DNA of 59,049 nucleotides from Clostridiales bacterium (GCA_018372435.1 JAHAJA010000027.1:1-59049), one strand, 5' to 3'; positions 42,253 to 52,128 are shown, counted from the stretch's first letter. Translations and numbers: made by a program. Notes: generated from the sequence alone by a model not told the origin.

Positions 42253-43122
42253 AATAATAATAAATCATCTAAAGCTTCCATCACAGTAGAAGCATCTTTG
42301 GTCTTACCAATTTTCATATTTGCGATGTATGTTTTTATATTCTTTTTACAAGTGTTAAATGTACAAGAAGAGATACAGCAAGGCCTTTTAAGGACAGCAA
42401 GATACTGTGAGAAAATCGGGTATGTATATGACTATGTTCTGGATTATGAGGTTGAGGAAAAGAGCAACCAAACGGATCAAAACCAACAACATGAGAATGA
42501 GAATAGTAGTATAGATCCGAGAGAAATTGCAGCTTATCTAATTACTAGTGGATTAATGCAGGCGAAATTTGGAGAAGTAATAGATCAACATATAATTAAT
42601 AAGTCCTGCGTTGTAGGTGGGATGCAAGGTTTGAACTTTTTACTTTCTTCTTATGATGTTGAAACCAATATTGCAGATATTATAGTACAGTATAAGGTGC
42701 ATATTCCGATTGGTTTATCTATTATAGATGACTTTTATGTTATACAAAGATCCAAGGTGAGGGTATTTGTCGGATTAAGAAACACATATTCAGAGGAAGA
42801 GGATACTGATGAAGATTGTGTTTATATTGCGGAGACAGGAACTGTTTATCATGAAAGTAAAGACTGTACATACCTTAAGTTATCAATAACTAAAATTACA
42901 GGAAGTAGATTAGATAATCAAAGAAATTCGTCTGGTGCTAAGTATTATGCATGTGAGATTTGCAAACCAGAACATAAAAAACAAGAGTATTATTATATCA
43001 CAAAACAAGGAAATCGTTATCATAGTAACACGAATTGTAGTGGGTTAAAGAGGACAATAAACGTGATCAAACGATCAGAAATTGGTAATCGAAGGGCGTG
43101 CACACGGTGTGGAAAACAATAG
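42250..43122 (+). CDS. TadE-like minor pilin with two C-terminal His/Cys modules
   Basis: A 290-residue protein. The N-terminus is a TadE-like signal anchor: SSKASITVEASLVLPIFIFA and a hydrophobic stretch to about 37. The middle is extracytoplasmic. The C-terminus holds two copies of a roughly 40- to 50-residue module, each with YH, then C five residues later, then a terminal CxxC: first at about 202-236 (VYHESKDCTYL, ACEICK), second at about 257-288 (RYHSNTNCSGL, ACTRCGK). This fits a pair of Zn-binding sites. There is no SD near the ATG (see the split ribosome-binding region at 42003-42252). A role at the pilus tip is inferred. Confidence 0.8.
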   Translation: MNNNKSSKASITVEASLVLPIFIFAMYVFIFFLQVLNVQEEIQQGLLRTARYCEKIGYVYDYVLDYEVEEKSNQTDQNQQHENENSSIDPREIAAYLITSGLMQAKFGEVIDQHIINKSCVVGGMQGLNFLLSSYDVETNIADIIVQYKVHIPIGLSIIDDFYVIQRSKVRVFVGLRNTYSEEEDTDEDCVYIAETGTVYHESKDCTYLKLSITKITGSRLDNQRNSSGAKYYACEICKPEHKKQEYYYITKQGNRYHSNTNCSGLKRTINVIKRSEIGNRRACTRCGKQ

Positions 43123-43196
43123 AAGGATTGCAAGTTTGGGTCTACGTTGCAGCTCAATTTGAGAGGTAAAAAAGAGCGAGGAAATGAGGTTAAAGT

Positions 43197-43622
43197 ATGG
43201 AATGGATTATTAAGTTAGTAATTACTTGCATCTTAGGTCTATTGGCAGTTGTTGATTTCAAGAAAAAGCAAGTATCGAATGTTTTTTTACTCATAGTGTC
43301 AGCCATAGTAATTGTTAATTATGTAATCTTTAGGCCAATTACAATTATTAACCTAATAGGGGGAGTCGCAGTAGGAATTGTCTTATTGGGTATTAGTTAT
43401 GTCACTAGACAAAAAATAGGTGTTGGAGATGGATTATTAGTTATGATACTTGGCGCTTATCTAGGATTTGAAGTAATTGGATTCGTACTATTATATGCAT
43501 TAACACTAAGTGCTATATGGTCAGGATTATTATTAATGATAAAAAAGGTAAATAGGCATTACACCATAGCTTTCATACCCTTCATCTTTGTTGGCTATGT
43601 AGGAGTGTTGATTCATGGATAG
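43197..43622 (+). CDS. Second small prepilin peptidase-like protein (A24)
   Basis: A 141-residue membrane protein with four to five hydrophobic segments. The two A24 catalytic Asp are visible: VVDFKKKQVSN (about residue 20) and the GxGD motif in QKIGVGDGLL (about residue 78). It is smaller than the first peptidase at 33.98 kb. GAGG lies seven bases before the ATG. It overlaps the next gene by eight bases. Two A24 proteins in one Tad locus suggest that each serves a different prepilin (major pilin or TadE/G-type). Confidence 0.8.
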   Translation: MEWIIKLVITCILGLLAVVDFKKKQVSNVFLLIVSAIVIVNYVIFRPITIINLIGGVAVGIVLLGISYVTRQKIGVGDGLLVMILGAYLGFEVIGFVLLYALTLSAIWSGLLLMIKKVNRHYTIAFIPFIFVGYVGVLIHG

Positions 43623-44226
43623 AATACGGTATGCTATAAGGGGCAGATGCAGGAATGTTCAAAGGGGAAGTATAACGGTAGAGATGTCTATGGTCTTTCC
43701 AATTGTTATGTTTGTTATATTCTCTATTATATATGCAAGTATGTATCTGCATGATTACCTTGTTATACATCAGATTATTGACGAAATCGCACTTGAATGC
43801 AATACAGCTGCGAAGTATCCGATGGAATTTGATGGAGAACATATTAGTTATTCTCATATCAATGATCGCGGGATATTCTTTTTTATAGATAGTGACTATT
43901 CTAATGAAAACAATATATATAGCAATCGTCTAATAGATACTTTGGCGGATCAATTGTTGATAACGAAGGTTATACAACCTAAAGTTGATATAACTTGTAC
44001 ACAGATAACAGTTAATATAGATTGTAAAGTAGTGATTCCCATAGCGCCAGTTCGTATATTGTTAGGTGAGGATAGGCTAAATTATAGGCAGACATCTAAA
44101 GCAGAGGTCTTTTATCCTACTGATTTCGTAAGAAAATTTACGGTCCTAACAAGTCTGGCGGAAGGAACAGAGATTGGTGACGAGAGTATTAAGAAATTAA
44201 GAGACATCATTAGGGGAGGCGAGTAA
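43615..44226 (+). CDS. TadE/TadG-like minor pilin
   Basis: A 203-residue pseudopilin. After a basic N-terminus (MDRIRYAIRGRCRNVQ) comes RGSITVEMSMVFPIVMFVIF, the TadE-type cleavage and hydrophobic helix (about 17-45). The rest (about 50-203) is extracytoplasmic. TAGGAG lies nine bases before the ATG, inside the end of the peptidase gene. Its stop overlaps the FHA-protein start by one base (TAATG). Confidence 0.85.
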   Translation: MDRIRYAIRGRCRNVQRGSITVEMSMVFPIVMFVIFSIIYASMYLHDYLVIHQIIDEIALECNTAAKYPMEFDGEHISYSHINDRGIFFFIDSDYSNENNIYSNRLIDTLADQLLITKVIQPKVDITCTQITVNIDCKVVIPIAPVRILLGEDRLNYRQTSKAEVFYPTDFVRKFTVLTSLAEGTEIGDESIKKLRDIIRGGE

Positions 44227-45833
44227 TGGAGCTTAAAGCGGAGTATAGGAGAGAGACATACCGTAATTATGTTATATTCGATAAACAAGAGGATCATAAT
44301 CCAGATAACAAAAGGGAAGAGAATTATGAGATACCAATGCTTCTCAATAATAAGATACCCTATTTGTTACATGTACAGATAACCTATCTGAATGAAAGAG
44401 CAAGGCATGCCTATGATATAACTAGTAACCAAGCTATATTGGACTGGATTGAAAGAAGGAAAATAAAAAACAAAGATTGTGAGCATCTATATAGTTCTAT
44501 ATTTGGTGCAATTGATGCGTGCTCGGAGTATTTACTAGATGAAAGAAATCTTGTGCTTCTACCAGAGTATATCTATTATGATTTAGGCAAGGATAATTAT
44601 CGTTTTATATATCATATGTATTATCAGAGGGATATTCTTCTACAGGTTAATGAATTATCGGAATACTTAATGGACCATATAGATTATGAGGATGAAAGAG
44701 CCGTTTTGCTAGTCTATGCCATGTATCATGAGAGTAAGAGAAAAGAGGCTTCAATTGATACGCTTATAACAGTATTTCAGGAAAAAAAGAAATCAAATGA
44801 GAATAAGATTATGGAAAAGAGTCAGAAGCTAGATGGTAATCAAAAGGTAAGTGAGGCTCAAAAGCTAGATAAGGATCAACTAACAGATGAGATTCGAAGG
44901 TCAGAAGCCTGTGATATGATAGATGAGGATAAATGGGATAAAGAGAATAAAAAGAATATAAGAGAAGTTACGCAAACAGAGCAACTGCGTGATTATGAGA
45001 GCACTAAAAAAGAAAAAGTAGTTGAATTAACAAGGAAGCAACTAATTAAGAGGCCAATTATGGAGAGTCGTCTTGAAAGTGAGAGATTAGTAAGTAAGTA
45101 TCCTGTACTAAGCTATTCTGTTGTTTTAGTAACTTTGTTGGTTATGTTAATTGTTATTGTGTATTCTATAATTCAAGGACTAGAAGTTAAGAAATTAATT
45201 GCAGTTATTTTAATAGTGGCTTCAATAACTGCGTATATTGGAAGTAAGATGTTTGATCCGAAGAAAAAGGTAGAGAAGATGGTACCTATTGTAGAATATA
45301 TTAAGCAACCAGAGATGAGTGCGCACAAGCAACCGGTGATAAATACTCTCAATCAATCAGAAGACAGAATAAATATGGATAATAATAATGAATTTTATAT
45401 AAAAGAGAAAACTCAGGAAGTAATGGAAGATGATTTAAGTGAATGTACACAATTACTTTCTATTGTAGCAGATTGCAGTGATACAGAAGATGCTTTAGAA
45501 AATGATAATCCTTCTAACAGTACAAATTCAAAAATACAATACGTTTTACTGCCGGAAGATGATAAATATAAACAACTTAAGCTAAAAGAATTTCCGTTCT
45601 ATATCGGTAAAATTACGGATGGTATGGATGCTGTTATTATGGAGTCAACGATTAGCCGTGTACATGCAAAGATCACACAGGAAGACGAGAACTTGTATAT
45701 CACAGATATGGGGTCGACTAATGGCACATTCGTTAATGAAGAAAATATACAACCCCATTCTAAGGTTCCTATAAAGTTTGGAGATATATTGCGTTTTGCA
45801 AATATAACTTATAGTCTAGTTCTTAACGAATAA
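44226..45833 (+). CDS. Membrane protein with FHA domain (DUF6382-like N-terminus)
   Basis: A 535-residue protein. Residues about 1-190 form an N-terminal domain of the kind I recall as DUF6382 with FHA proteins. A charged linker follows, then two hydrophobic segments (about 297-335). The FHA domain is at about 455-533: FYIGK, SRVHAKI and GSTNGTFVN. FHA domains bind phosphothreonine, so the protein may link the Tad pilus to Ser/Thr kinase signalling; no kinase is in the window. The start overlaps the previous stop (TAATG) and GGGGAGG lies five bases upstream. It ends the Tad operon. No strong terminator follows. Confidence 0.8.
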   Translation: MELKAEYRRETYRNYVIFDKQEDHNPDNKREENYEIPMLLNNKIPYLLHVQITYLNERARHAYDITSNQAILDWIERRKIKNKDCEHLYSSIFGAIDACSEYLLDERNLVLLPEYIYYDLGKDNYRFIYHMYYQRDILLQVNELSEYLMDHIDYEDERAVLLVYAMYHESKRKEASIDTLITVFQEKKKSNENKIMEKSQKLDGNQKVSEAQKLDKDQLTDEIRRSEACDMIDEDKWDKENKKNIREVTQTEQLRDYESTKKEKVVELTRKQLIKRPIMESRLESERLVSKYPVLSYSVVLVTLLVMLIVIVYSIIQGLEVKKLIAVILIVASITAYIGSKMFDPKKKVEKMVPIVEYIKQPEMSAHKQPVINTLNQSEDRINMDNNNEFYIKEKTQEVMEDDLSECTQLLSIVADCSDTEDALENDNPSNSTNSKIQYVLLPEDDKYKQLKLKEFPFYIGKITDGMDAVIMESTISRVHAKITQEDENLYITDMGSTNGTFVNEENIQPHSKVPIKFGDILRFANITYSLVLNE

Positions 45834-46092
45834 AAACTCGAATAAAAATGAATCAATAGTTACCTTTTTGGTATATGGTTTTAAGAATAATGAGAATACA
45901 ATAAATGCTAAAATCACGTTAATAATTACATTGTTTACTGAGTTATGTAGCTATATGAGTCGATATTAAGTATACTATAAAAAACTGATGGCTCATACTA
46001 TGATATCTTGGATTAAAGTAAGTTCTTTCTGTTAGTTAAATAAACAACAGTCAAGATTACATAAGGTTATGGCTAGATAGGGGGATTTTGTA

Positions 46093-46908
46093 TTGTTAAA
46101 ATACGGGAAGTCAACATTTATTGGATTAATAATAAGTATATCATTTGTAGTAGGTGGTATGATTGCAACTGGACATGCTCAATCATTCTGGAATGTGCCA
46201 TCGGCATTTATAATTATGGGTGGTACAGCTGGTGCCGTTGTTATAGCCTTCCCACCCAAAAGACTAAAAACGCTTGTACCAGTTATGAAAAGATCTTTAA
46301 AAAAAGATGAATTTGATATAAAAGAAGATATCTTAGCTTTAGTAAAGATTGCAGAGATATCAAGAAAATCAGGTGTACTTTCTCTTGAGGATAGTGTGGG
46401 TGAGTACACTGATGATCCGTTTATTAAAAAAGGGGTATTGCTAATAGTGGATGGCGCAGATGAGGAGCAACTCAGAAACTTATTGGAGGGATCAACATAT
46501 TTCATGAAACAGAGACATCAAAATGGAGCTGCAATGTTAAGTATGATAGCAGCTACCGCTCCAGCATTAGGTCTCCTTGGAACATATGTAGGGCTTATAC
46601 CTATGTTAAATAGCTTAGATGATCCAACTACGTTAGGACCTATGATGGCTCTTGAACTGGTTTCATCATTCTATGGAGCATTTATAGCTTATGTAATATT
46701 TTCGCCAATGGCTAAAAGGTTGAAGTTAATGAGTAAAGATGAAGAATCAAGAAGAGAACTGCTGATTGAGGGGCTTGTGAGTATTCAGCAAGGAAAGAAT
46801 CCAAACCTATTAAAAGCAGAACTATCTGCATTTGCCAATATAGATATGGAAACACCAGAGAAAAATGAGGAGACCAATACTTTTAAAGTAAAGGAGGTAG
46901 TTAATTAA
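46093..46908 (+). CDS. motA: Flagellar stator protein MotA
   Basis: A 271-residue inner-membrane proton or sodium channel subunit of the flagellar motor. Four hydrophobic segments (about 8-28, 35-55, 150-172, 183-204) surround the cytoplasmic loop. Family motifs include GGTAGAVVIAFP and the PALGLLGTYVGLIPML segment. The start is TTG (46093) with GGGGG eight bases upstream. motB follows after two bases. The 45834-46092 gap has a GTCGATAT sequence (about 45959-45966) that resembles a sigma-28 -10, but no TAAA is in place; nothing else is recognisable there. Confidence 0.93.
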   Translation: MLKYGKSTFIGLIISISFVVGGMIATGHAQSFWNVPSAFIIMGGTAGAVVIAFPPKRLKTLVPVMKRSLKKDEFDIKEDILALVKIAEISRKSGVLSLEDSVGEYTDDPFIKKGVLLIVDGADEEQLRNLLEGSTYFMKQRHQNGAAMLSMIAATAPALGLLGTYVGLIPMLNSLDDPTTLGPMMALELVSSFYGAFIAYVIFSPMAKRLKLMSKDEESRRELLIEGLVSIQQGKNPNLLKAELSAFANIDMETPEKNEETNTFKVKEVVN

Positions 46909-46910
46909 CT

Positions 46911-47639
46911 ATGAGATCCAAAAGTAAATTTAGTTTAGAACATGAAGATGGAGACGACGAAGAAGCTGGTTGGCAAGATAGTTATAGTGACTTGATGACA
47001 GATTTGCTCGCCATTTTTGTTATCCTGTTTGCATTTGCAATGATGAGTCAAGCAATTGAAACCGCTAGGGCAAGGTCAGTAAGCAGTCAAAGTATAATCA
47101 CTACCTCCACGGAATCTATCTTAAATGGTGGGGATAGCGTATTGAATGGTGAAGATGGTATATTGGCTGAAGAAGACTTTAATAGTCTATATGAACACAT
47201 AAAATCCTATATCGAAGAGTCCGGTCTCTCAGATCAGCTGAGCGTTTCTAAGATAGGTAATAAACAGATTCTGTTACGAGTGGCGGCTTCAGTATTTTTT
47301 GACTCTGGCCAAGCCGAAATCAATACCAGTGCAGAGCCATTGCTTAAGATAATTTCAGGAATATTGGTTAATTATGATGACTCTACTAAGATAATAAGGA
47401 TAGAGGGACACACTGACAATCGCCCGATAAACACGGAGCAGTTCGGTAGTAACTGGGAGTTATCCACAAGCCGAGCAGTAAATGTTCTGAGGTGGCTTTT
47501 GGAGAACTCTAAGCTTGAACCGAAGAAATTATCAGCAATCGGATACAGTGAGTTTTATCCAATCGCTGACAACGATACCGAATCTGGGAAGACAAAAAAC
47601 AGGCGAGTTGACTTTTTCATTGAAGCAGTAGATAATTAG
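46911..47639 (+). CDS. motB: Flagellar stator protein MotB
   Basis: A 242-residue protein. A short cytoplasmic N-terminus and one membrane helix (about 26-45) start with GWQDSYSDLMTDLLAIFVI, where the Asp of SYSD corresponds to the ion-carrying residue. The OmpA-like peptidoglycan-binding domain covers about 110-240, with EGHTDNRPI, then LSTSRAVNVLRWL and NRRVDFFIE. It anchors the stator to the wall. AAAGGAGG lies 12 bases upstream. motA and motB form one unit next to the Tad locus. Confidence 0.94.
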   Translation: MRSKSKFSLEHEDGDDEEAGWQDSYSDLMTDLLAIFVILFAFAMMSQAIETARARSVSSQSIITTSTESILNGGDSVLNGEDGILAEEDFNSLYEHIKSYIEESGLSDQLSVSKIGNKQILLRVAASVFFDSGQAEINTSAEPLLKIISGILVNYDDSTKIIRIEGHTDNRPINTEQFGSNWELSTSRAVNVLRWLLENSKLEPKKLSAIGYSEFYPIADNDTESGKTKNRRVDFFIEAVDN

Positions 47640-47687
47640 AATAAAGAAATCATGGTTTAATTATTAATATGTGAAAAGGGGAGATAT

Positions 47688-48386
47688 ATGAAAAAGGTTA
47701 TTGCAAAGAGCATGTTGGCTATTTTATTTTTCTTCATTGTCATGAGTCAGAATATATTTGTATCAGCCAAAAGCACAAAAGCAGAGTACACCATGAAGGA
47801 GAGGAAGATAGAATATACAGATGATGATGGAAAAGTAAGGGGAATTATATCTTATCAATATCCGCAGTTTAAGGGAACATCTGAATCAATCAAGACAATT
47901 AATAGCAAGTTAAGAAAAGAATGTACTATATACTTTCAAAGTGAAAGCGCGAAAAATTTCGATGAATATGTACAAACTGCAATCGCAGATAATAATTTTT
48001 ATGATAAAGAGGAGCAGTATTTTTTCCAAACTTCTAGTACACTTACATATAACAAAAACGATATAGTCAGTATATCCATGAATGAAAAGTGGTATGCGGG
48101 TGGTGTTTATAATCAGGCAAACTATGGATTCAATTATAATTTGAAGACAGGTAAAAAATTAGGGATTAATGATGTGATAGTGGGCAATGCCAAGGAAAAG
48201 ATATTGAATGCTGCAAAGAAATACTGCGACACTGATACAAACGCCTATACTATCATTAAGAATACAAAAGAAGAAGATTATAAATTCTATTTTAGTAAAG
48301 GGCAAGTATATATTTGTTATGATAGTTATGAGTTAGAGCGCGGGGCAGGCTGGGATATATTCTCTGTTACAGGAAAATATAAATAG
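47688..48386 (+). CDS. Secreted protein, DUF4163/DUF3298-like
   Basis: A 232-residue protein with a signal peptide (about 1-27, ending VSAKS). The mature part shows the order seen in DUF4163 (about 35-125) and DUF3298 (about 140-225): ISYQYPQFKG, then WYAGGVYNQANYGFNYNLKT and YICYDSYELERGAGW. This pair occurs in secreted or anchored Firmicute proteins of unknown role. The SD AAAGGGGAG is well placed. It follows motB by 48 bases and may be co-transcribed. A terminator follows at 48470. Confidence 0.75.
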   Translation: MKKVIAKSMLAILFFFIVMSQNIFVSAKSTKAEYTMKERKIEYTDDDGKVRGIISYQYPQFKGTSESIKTINSKLRKECTIYFQSESAKNFDEYVQTAIADNNFYDKEEQYFFQTSSTLTYNKNDIVSISMNEKWYAGGVYNQANYGFNYNLKTGKKLGINDVIVGNAKEKILNAAKKYCDTDTNAYTIIKNTKEEDYKFYFSKGQVYICYDSYELERGAGWDIFSVTGKYK

Positions 48387-48469
48387 CTACCTATGTTGTT
48401 GGAAGGAAAAATATAAATAAGATCAAGAAATAATATAGCTAAATAATATAATAGAAGTAGAGATAGAGG

Positions 48470-48524
48470 AAAAGTCAAGGATAGTATATCCAATAAATAT
48501 TTGGATATGGTATCCTTGACTTTT
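48470..48524. terminator. Bidirectional terminator
   Basis: A perfect 14-bp outer stem (48470-48483 with 48511-48524) plus an inner stem (ATATCCAA 48486-48493 with TTGGATAT 48501-48508), followed by T-rich sequence. It separates the DUF4163-like gene from the convergent helicase gene. Confidence 0.8.
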
Positions 48525-48531
48525 GCCATAT

Positions 48532-50535
48532 CTATTCCTCAATCACCCTAATCAAGTGATTTCCAATACAGAAATTAATATCTAAGACACGTTCTTTATG
48601 AAGTTTATCAAAGTAGATAATTAACTTTCCATCGGTGTTCTTAACGATGGTTCCTTTTCCGTAGGATTTGTGTTCAATACGTGCTTGTTCTTTTAGATCT
48701 GCATAATCAATTAATAACTCACCGACAAAGCGTGAAACTGAGAGCTCTTTGTTATAGCGTTCTTTAACCGAGTAGATATGAAGGTACTGTTTGGCACGGG
48801 TCATAGCTACATAGAACATACGTCGTTCTTCTTCTATGTCAGCATCTGATAAGGCTTTGTTATGTGGGGTGATACCCTCATTCGCGTCAATTATGAATAC
48901 GATGGTATATTCTAGCCCCTTAGAACTATGCATCGTAGATAAGGAAACACTATTATAATTTACTTGCTTACGATCACGAAGTTGTTCTTGTAGTTCCATC
49001 GTGTAAGAGGTAATGTGCTCAAACCATTCTTCATAAGTTGTGAATGGTTTTGCTGACTCTTGAAGTTCATCAAGGATATCAAGTAGCTCCTCCACTTTAA
49101 TTCTACGAAATGTTGCATATTCCGAAAGATACTCTTCATAGCCGATACCTTTGCGAATATAATGGATAGCAGCATGAGGACTCATCTTTTGTAGCATCGT
49201 TAGATCATACTCGAATTTAAGGATACGGTCTAACATCCATTCCTTATCACTGAATTTACCCTTCAGATCTTCAAAGTCAACAGTAGGAGAATCGAAGATG
49301 TCTCTAGCTAAGTAACGTTTTGGTCTATTTGCGACTTGTAAGAATAGATTTCGGTCCCTACTACCTAGGGCGATTTTGATATATGCAAGTAGATTCTTTG
49401 CAATCCAATGTTCGTAGATATTTGGTAAGGCATCTTTCATTCGAAAGGGAATATTAAATTCCATTAGTTTATTGACAAGCGCACGAGGTCCAGTACTTGT
49501 ACGAAACAAGACAGCCATCTCATTATAAGGAATTCCTTGGTCGTGATAGTGGCGTATTGCTGTTATTACCTCGGTATTCTCTTCTTGAAGTTCCTTGAAG
49601 GTTTTGATCATAGGTTCTGGCCCTGCACTTCGGTTTGCCTCAATTTCTTTTTCAAATCTACTTTTATTATTCTTAATAACACGGCCAGCGTATTTTACTA
49701 TATTCTCTGATGAACGGTAATTTATATTCAGAAGTACCCTATTTGCATCTGGATAGTCCTTTTGGAAGTTTAGCATAATCTCAGGCTTTGCACCTCGAAA
49801 ACGATAGATAGACTGGTCATCATCACCTACGATAAACAGGTTGTTCTCTGGTAGACTAAGAAGTTTTACAATCTCATATTGAACGCGGTTAATATCTTGA
49901 AACTCGTCAATTAAGATATACTGAAACTTCTTCTGCCATAAGGAAAGAATGTCAGGACGTTCTTTTAAGAGCTCGTAGCAGAATACTAACATATCATCAA
50001 AATCAATTAAGTTCTCCTTACGTAGTTTGTTCTCGTAAGCGGTATAGATTTCTTTGAAGATATCTTCAGAACAGTTAATTGAATAATAATGATCTAGAGA
50101 GAGCATGTCACCTTTAACAAGGCTAATTTCATTGGAAATACTTGCGATAAATTCTTTCTCATCATCTATTTCAATATTCAGATGTGCAATAATAGATCGG
50201 AAAAAGGTAAGACGAGCTTCCTCAGAGATGATATTAGCAGATGAATAGTTATAGGCATATTTTAATATAGTAAAGAAGATGGAATGAAAGGTACCGAAGC
50301 TAACAGGAGCATGGGATTGATTCATTATACGCAAAAAGCGTTGTTTCATCTCTGTAGCAGCAGCCTTTGTGAAGGTGATAACAAGAATGTTAAGAGGGTT
50401 AATACCGCATTCTTCAATTAGATACTTGGTTCGATGAGTAATAACGGCTGTTTTACCGGAACCAGGTCCAGCAAGTACAAGCATAGGACCATTTTTATGT
50501 TGAATAGCTTTTAACTGAGAAGTATTAAACTTCAT
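48532..50535 (-). CDS. UvrD/PcrA-type 3'-5' DNA helicase
   Basis: A 667-residue superfamily 1A helicase that unwinds DNA using ATP in repair. Motifs in order: Q-motif LKAIQHKNGPMLVLAGPGSG (Walker A AGPGSGKT near 22-29), DEFQDIN near 224-230, GDDDQSIYRFRGA near 248-260, STMHSSKGLEYTIVF near 535-549, and VAMTRAKQ near 587. It is about 70-100 residues shorter than PcrA, with a reduced 2B region and a short C-terminus (KSYGKGTIV-type end). AAAGGA lies about 13 bases before the ATG. It is transcribed toward the terminator at 48.5 kb. Confidence 0.92.
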   Translation of the reverse strand: MKFNTSQLKAIQHKNGPMLVLAGPGSGKTAVITHRTKYLIEECGINPLNILVITFTKAAATEMKQRFLRIMNQSHAPVSFGTFHSIFFTILKYAYNYSSANIISEEARLTFFRSIIAHLNIEIDDEKEFIASISNEISLVKGDMLSLDHYYSINCSEDIFKEIYTAYENKLRKENLIDFDDMLVFCYELLKERPDILSLWQKKFQYILIDEFQDINRVQYEIVKLLSLPENNLFIVGDDDQSIYRFRGAKPEIMLNFQKDYPDANRVLLNINYRSSENIVKYAGRVIKNNKSRFEKEIEANRSAGPEPMIKTFKELQEENTEVITAIRHYHDQGIPYNEMAVLFRTSTGPRALVNKLMEFNIPFRMKDALPNIYEHWIAKNLLAYIKIALGSRDRNLFLQVANRPKRYLARDIFDSPTVDFEDLKGKFSDKEWMLDRILKFEYDLTMLQKMSPHAAIHYIRKGIGYEEYLSEYATFRRIKVEELLDILDELQESAKPFTTYEEWFEHITSYTMELQEQLRDRKQVNYNSVSLSTMHSSKGLEYTIVFIIDANEGITPHNKALSDADIEEERRMFYVAMTRAKQYLHIYSVKERYNKELSVSRFVGELLIDYADLKEQARIEHKSYGKGTIVKNTDGKLIIYFDKLHKERVLDINFCIGNHLIRVIEE

Positions 50536-50600
50536 ACGTAATATAAGTCCTTTCTAATTCATTAATAACGGATTAGCAAAACAATGGATAAGTAAAATAA

Positions 50601-50650
50601 CTGCCACATAGGAGGAATGGAAGGTGCCTCCCATTCATACCATGTGACAG
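50601..50650 (-). terminator. Terminator of gltX (imperfect stem)
   Basis: Arms 50601-50620 and 50631-50650 pair at most of 20 positions around a 10-nt loop. On the minus strand it is followed by TTATTTTACTT. It lies 9 bases past the gltX stop. Confidence 0.6.
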
Positions 50651-50658
50651 GTGTTAGA

Positions 50659-52128
50659 TTATTGTAATGCAGCAGTAAGTTTTTCAATACCGATACGAAT
50701 ACGTCTTAAAGATTCTTCTTTACCAAGGATTTGCATAATTTCATATGCTCCTCCAGGAGTTGATTGTTTACCAGAAACAGCAGTTCTAATAGGCCATAAA
50801 CCTTGTCCGTTTTTAATACCTTTGCTTTGGATGTAATTCATAATTACTGATTCAAGAGAAGCTACGGAATAATCATCAAGTGTTTCTAGCGTTGGTAAGA
50901 TTTCTTCAAGAACTTCTTTTGAGTTCTCAGAATTCGTTTTCATCTTCTTATGAGAATACATAGCGATATCATATTCAGGGAATTCTTCTAAGAAATCTAT
51001 ATGATCTTTAATATCTAGGAAGGTTTCGATTCTTGTTTTAACTAATTCTGCAATATATCTAAGATCAAGATCTTTCTTAATCACTTCTTTAATATATGGA
51101 AGTGCTAACTCATAGTAAGCATCAAAATCCATATTCTTAATATATTCACCATTCATCCATTTTAATTTATTAATATCGAATACAGCTGGTGACTTGTTAA
51201 TGTGATGGTAATCGAATTCTTTCACAAGTTCATCTAATGAGAAGATTTCTTCGTTAGAGGAAGGACTCCATCCAAGTAATGCTACATAGTTTACAATAGC
51301 TTCTGTTACAAAACCTTGTTCAATTAAATCTTCGAAGGAAGAGTGACCGCTACGTTTACTTAATTTCTTATGTTCTTCATTCGTAATAATTGGACAGTGA
51401 ATATATACAGGAATCTCCCAGCCAAATGCATCATATAAACGGTTGTACTTTGGTGTAGAAGATAAATATTCGTTACCACGAACAACGTGAGAGATGTTCA
51501 TTAAATGGTCATCTACAACGTTAGCGAAATTATAAGTTGGATATCCGTCAGACTTAATTAAGATCATATCATCAAGTTCAGAATTATCAACTGTAATTTC
51601 TCCAAAGATAACATCATTGAATGATGTAGTACCTTCTGTTGGATTGTTTTGACGGATAACATAAGGCATACCAGCTGCTAAGTTAGCTGTTATTTCCTCT
51701 TTTGATAAGCTAAGACAATGTTTGTCATAGTGAACGATCTCTTTGCTAGCATCATCTGAAACTGTACTCTTAAGGCTTTCAAGACGTTCTTTTGTACAGA
51801 AACAATAATAAGCCTCGCCTTTTTCTACTAATTGTTTCGCGTATTCAAGGTAAAGACCTTGCGCTTGACGCTCACTTTGAACGTATGGTCCACATCCACC
51901 ATCTTTATCAGGACCTTCATCATGGATTAAACCAGTCTTTTGAAGTGTTCTATAGATAATATCTAGAGCGCCTTCGACAAAACGTTCTTGATCTGTATCT
52001 TCAATTCTAAGAAGGAAATCCCCATCTTCATGTTTTGCAATCAAATACGCATATAATGCTGTTCTTAAATTACCGACATGCATTCTACCAGTTGGGCTTG
52101 GTGCAAATCGAGTTCTTACTTTGCTCAT
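50659..52128 (-). CDS. gltX: Glutamyl-tRNA synthetase
   Basis: A 489-residue class I aminoacyl-tRNA synthetase that charges tRNA-Glu. The HIGH-type motif is PSPTGRMHVGNLR (about 9-21), and the KMSKS-type motif is HKKLSKRSGH (about 255-264). A CFCTKERLES zinc-like region occurs near 106. Full length. AGGAGTG precedes the ATG. The promoter is TTGTAA, 18 bp, TATAAT on the minus strand (52198-52227), and a perfect 16-bp palindrome lies in the leader. It is probably transcribed alone. Since a second Glu/Gln synthetase is not visible here, whether it also charges tRNA-Gln is unknown. Confidence 0.97.
   Translation of the reverse strand: MSKVRTRFAPSPTGRMHVGNLRTALYAYLIAKHEDGDFLLRIEDTDQERFVEGALDIIYRTLQKTGLIHDEGPDKDGGCGPYVQSERQAQGLYLEYAKQLVEKGEAYYCFCTKERLESLKSTVSDDASKEIVHYDKHCLSLSKEEITANLAAGMPYVIRQNNPTEGTTSFNDVIFGEITVDNSELDDMILIKSDGYPTYNFANVVDDHLMNISHVVRGNEYLSSTPKYNRLYDAFGWEIPVYIHCPIITNEEHKKLSKRSGHSSFEDLIEQGFVTEAIVNYVALLGWSPSSNEEIFSLDELVKEFDYHHINKSPAVFDINKLKWMNGEYIKNMDFDAYYELALPYIKEVIKKDLDLRYIAELVKTRIETFLDIKDHIDFLEEFPEYDIAMYSHKKMKTNSENSKEVLEEILPTLETLDDYSVASLESVIMNYIQSKGIKNGQGLWPIRTAVSGKQSTPGGAYEIMQILGKEESLRRIRIGIEKLTAALQ

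Noticed and set aside
45834..46092. Sigma-28 promoter before motA
   Set aside because: GTCGATAT is present, but no TAAA-like -35 lies 15 bases upstream.
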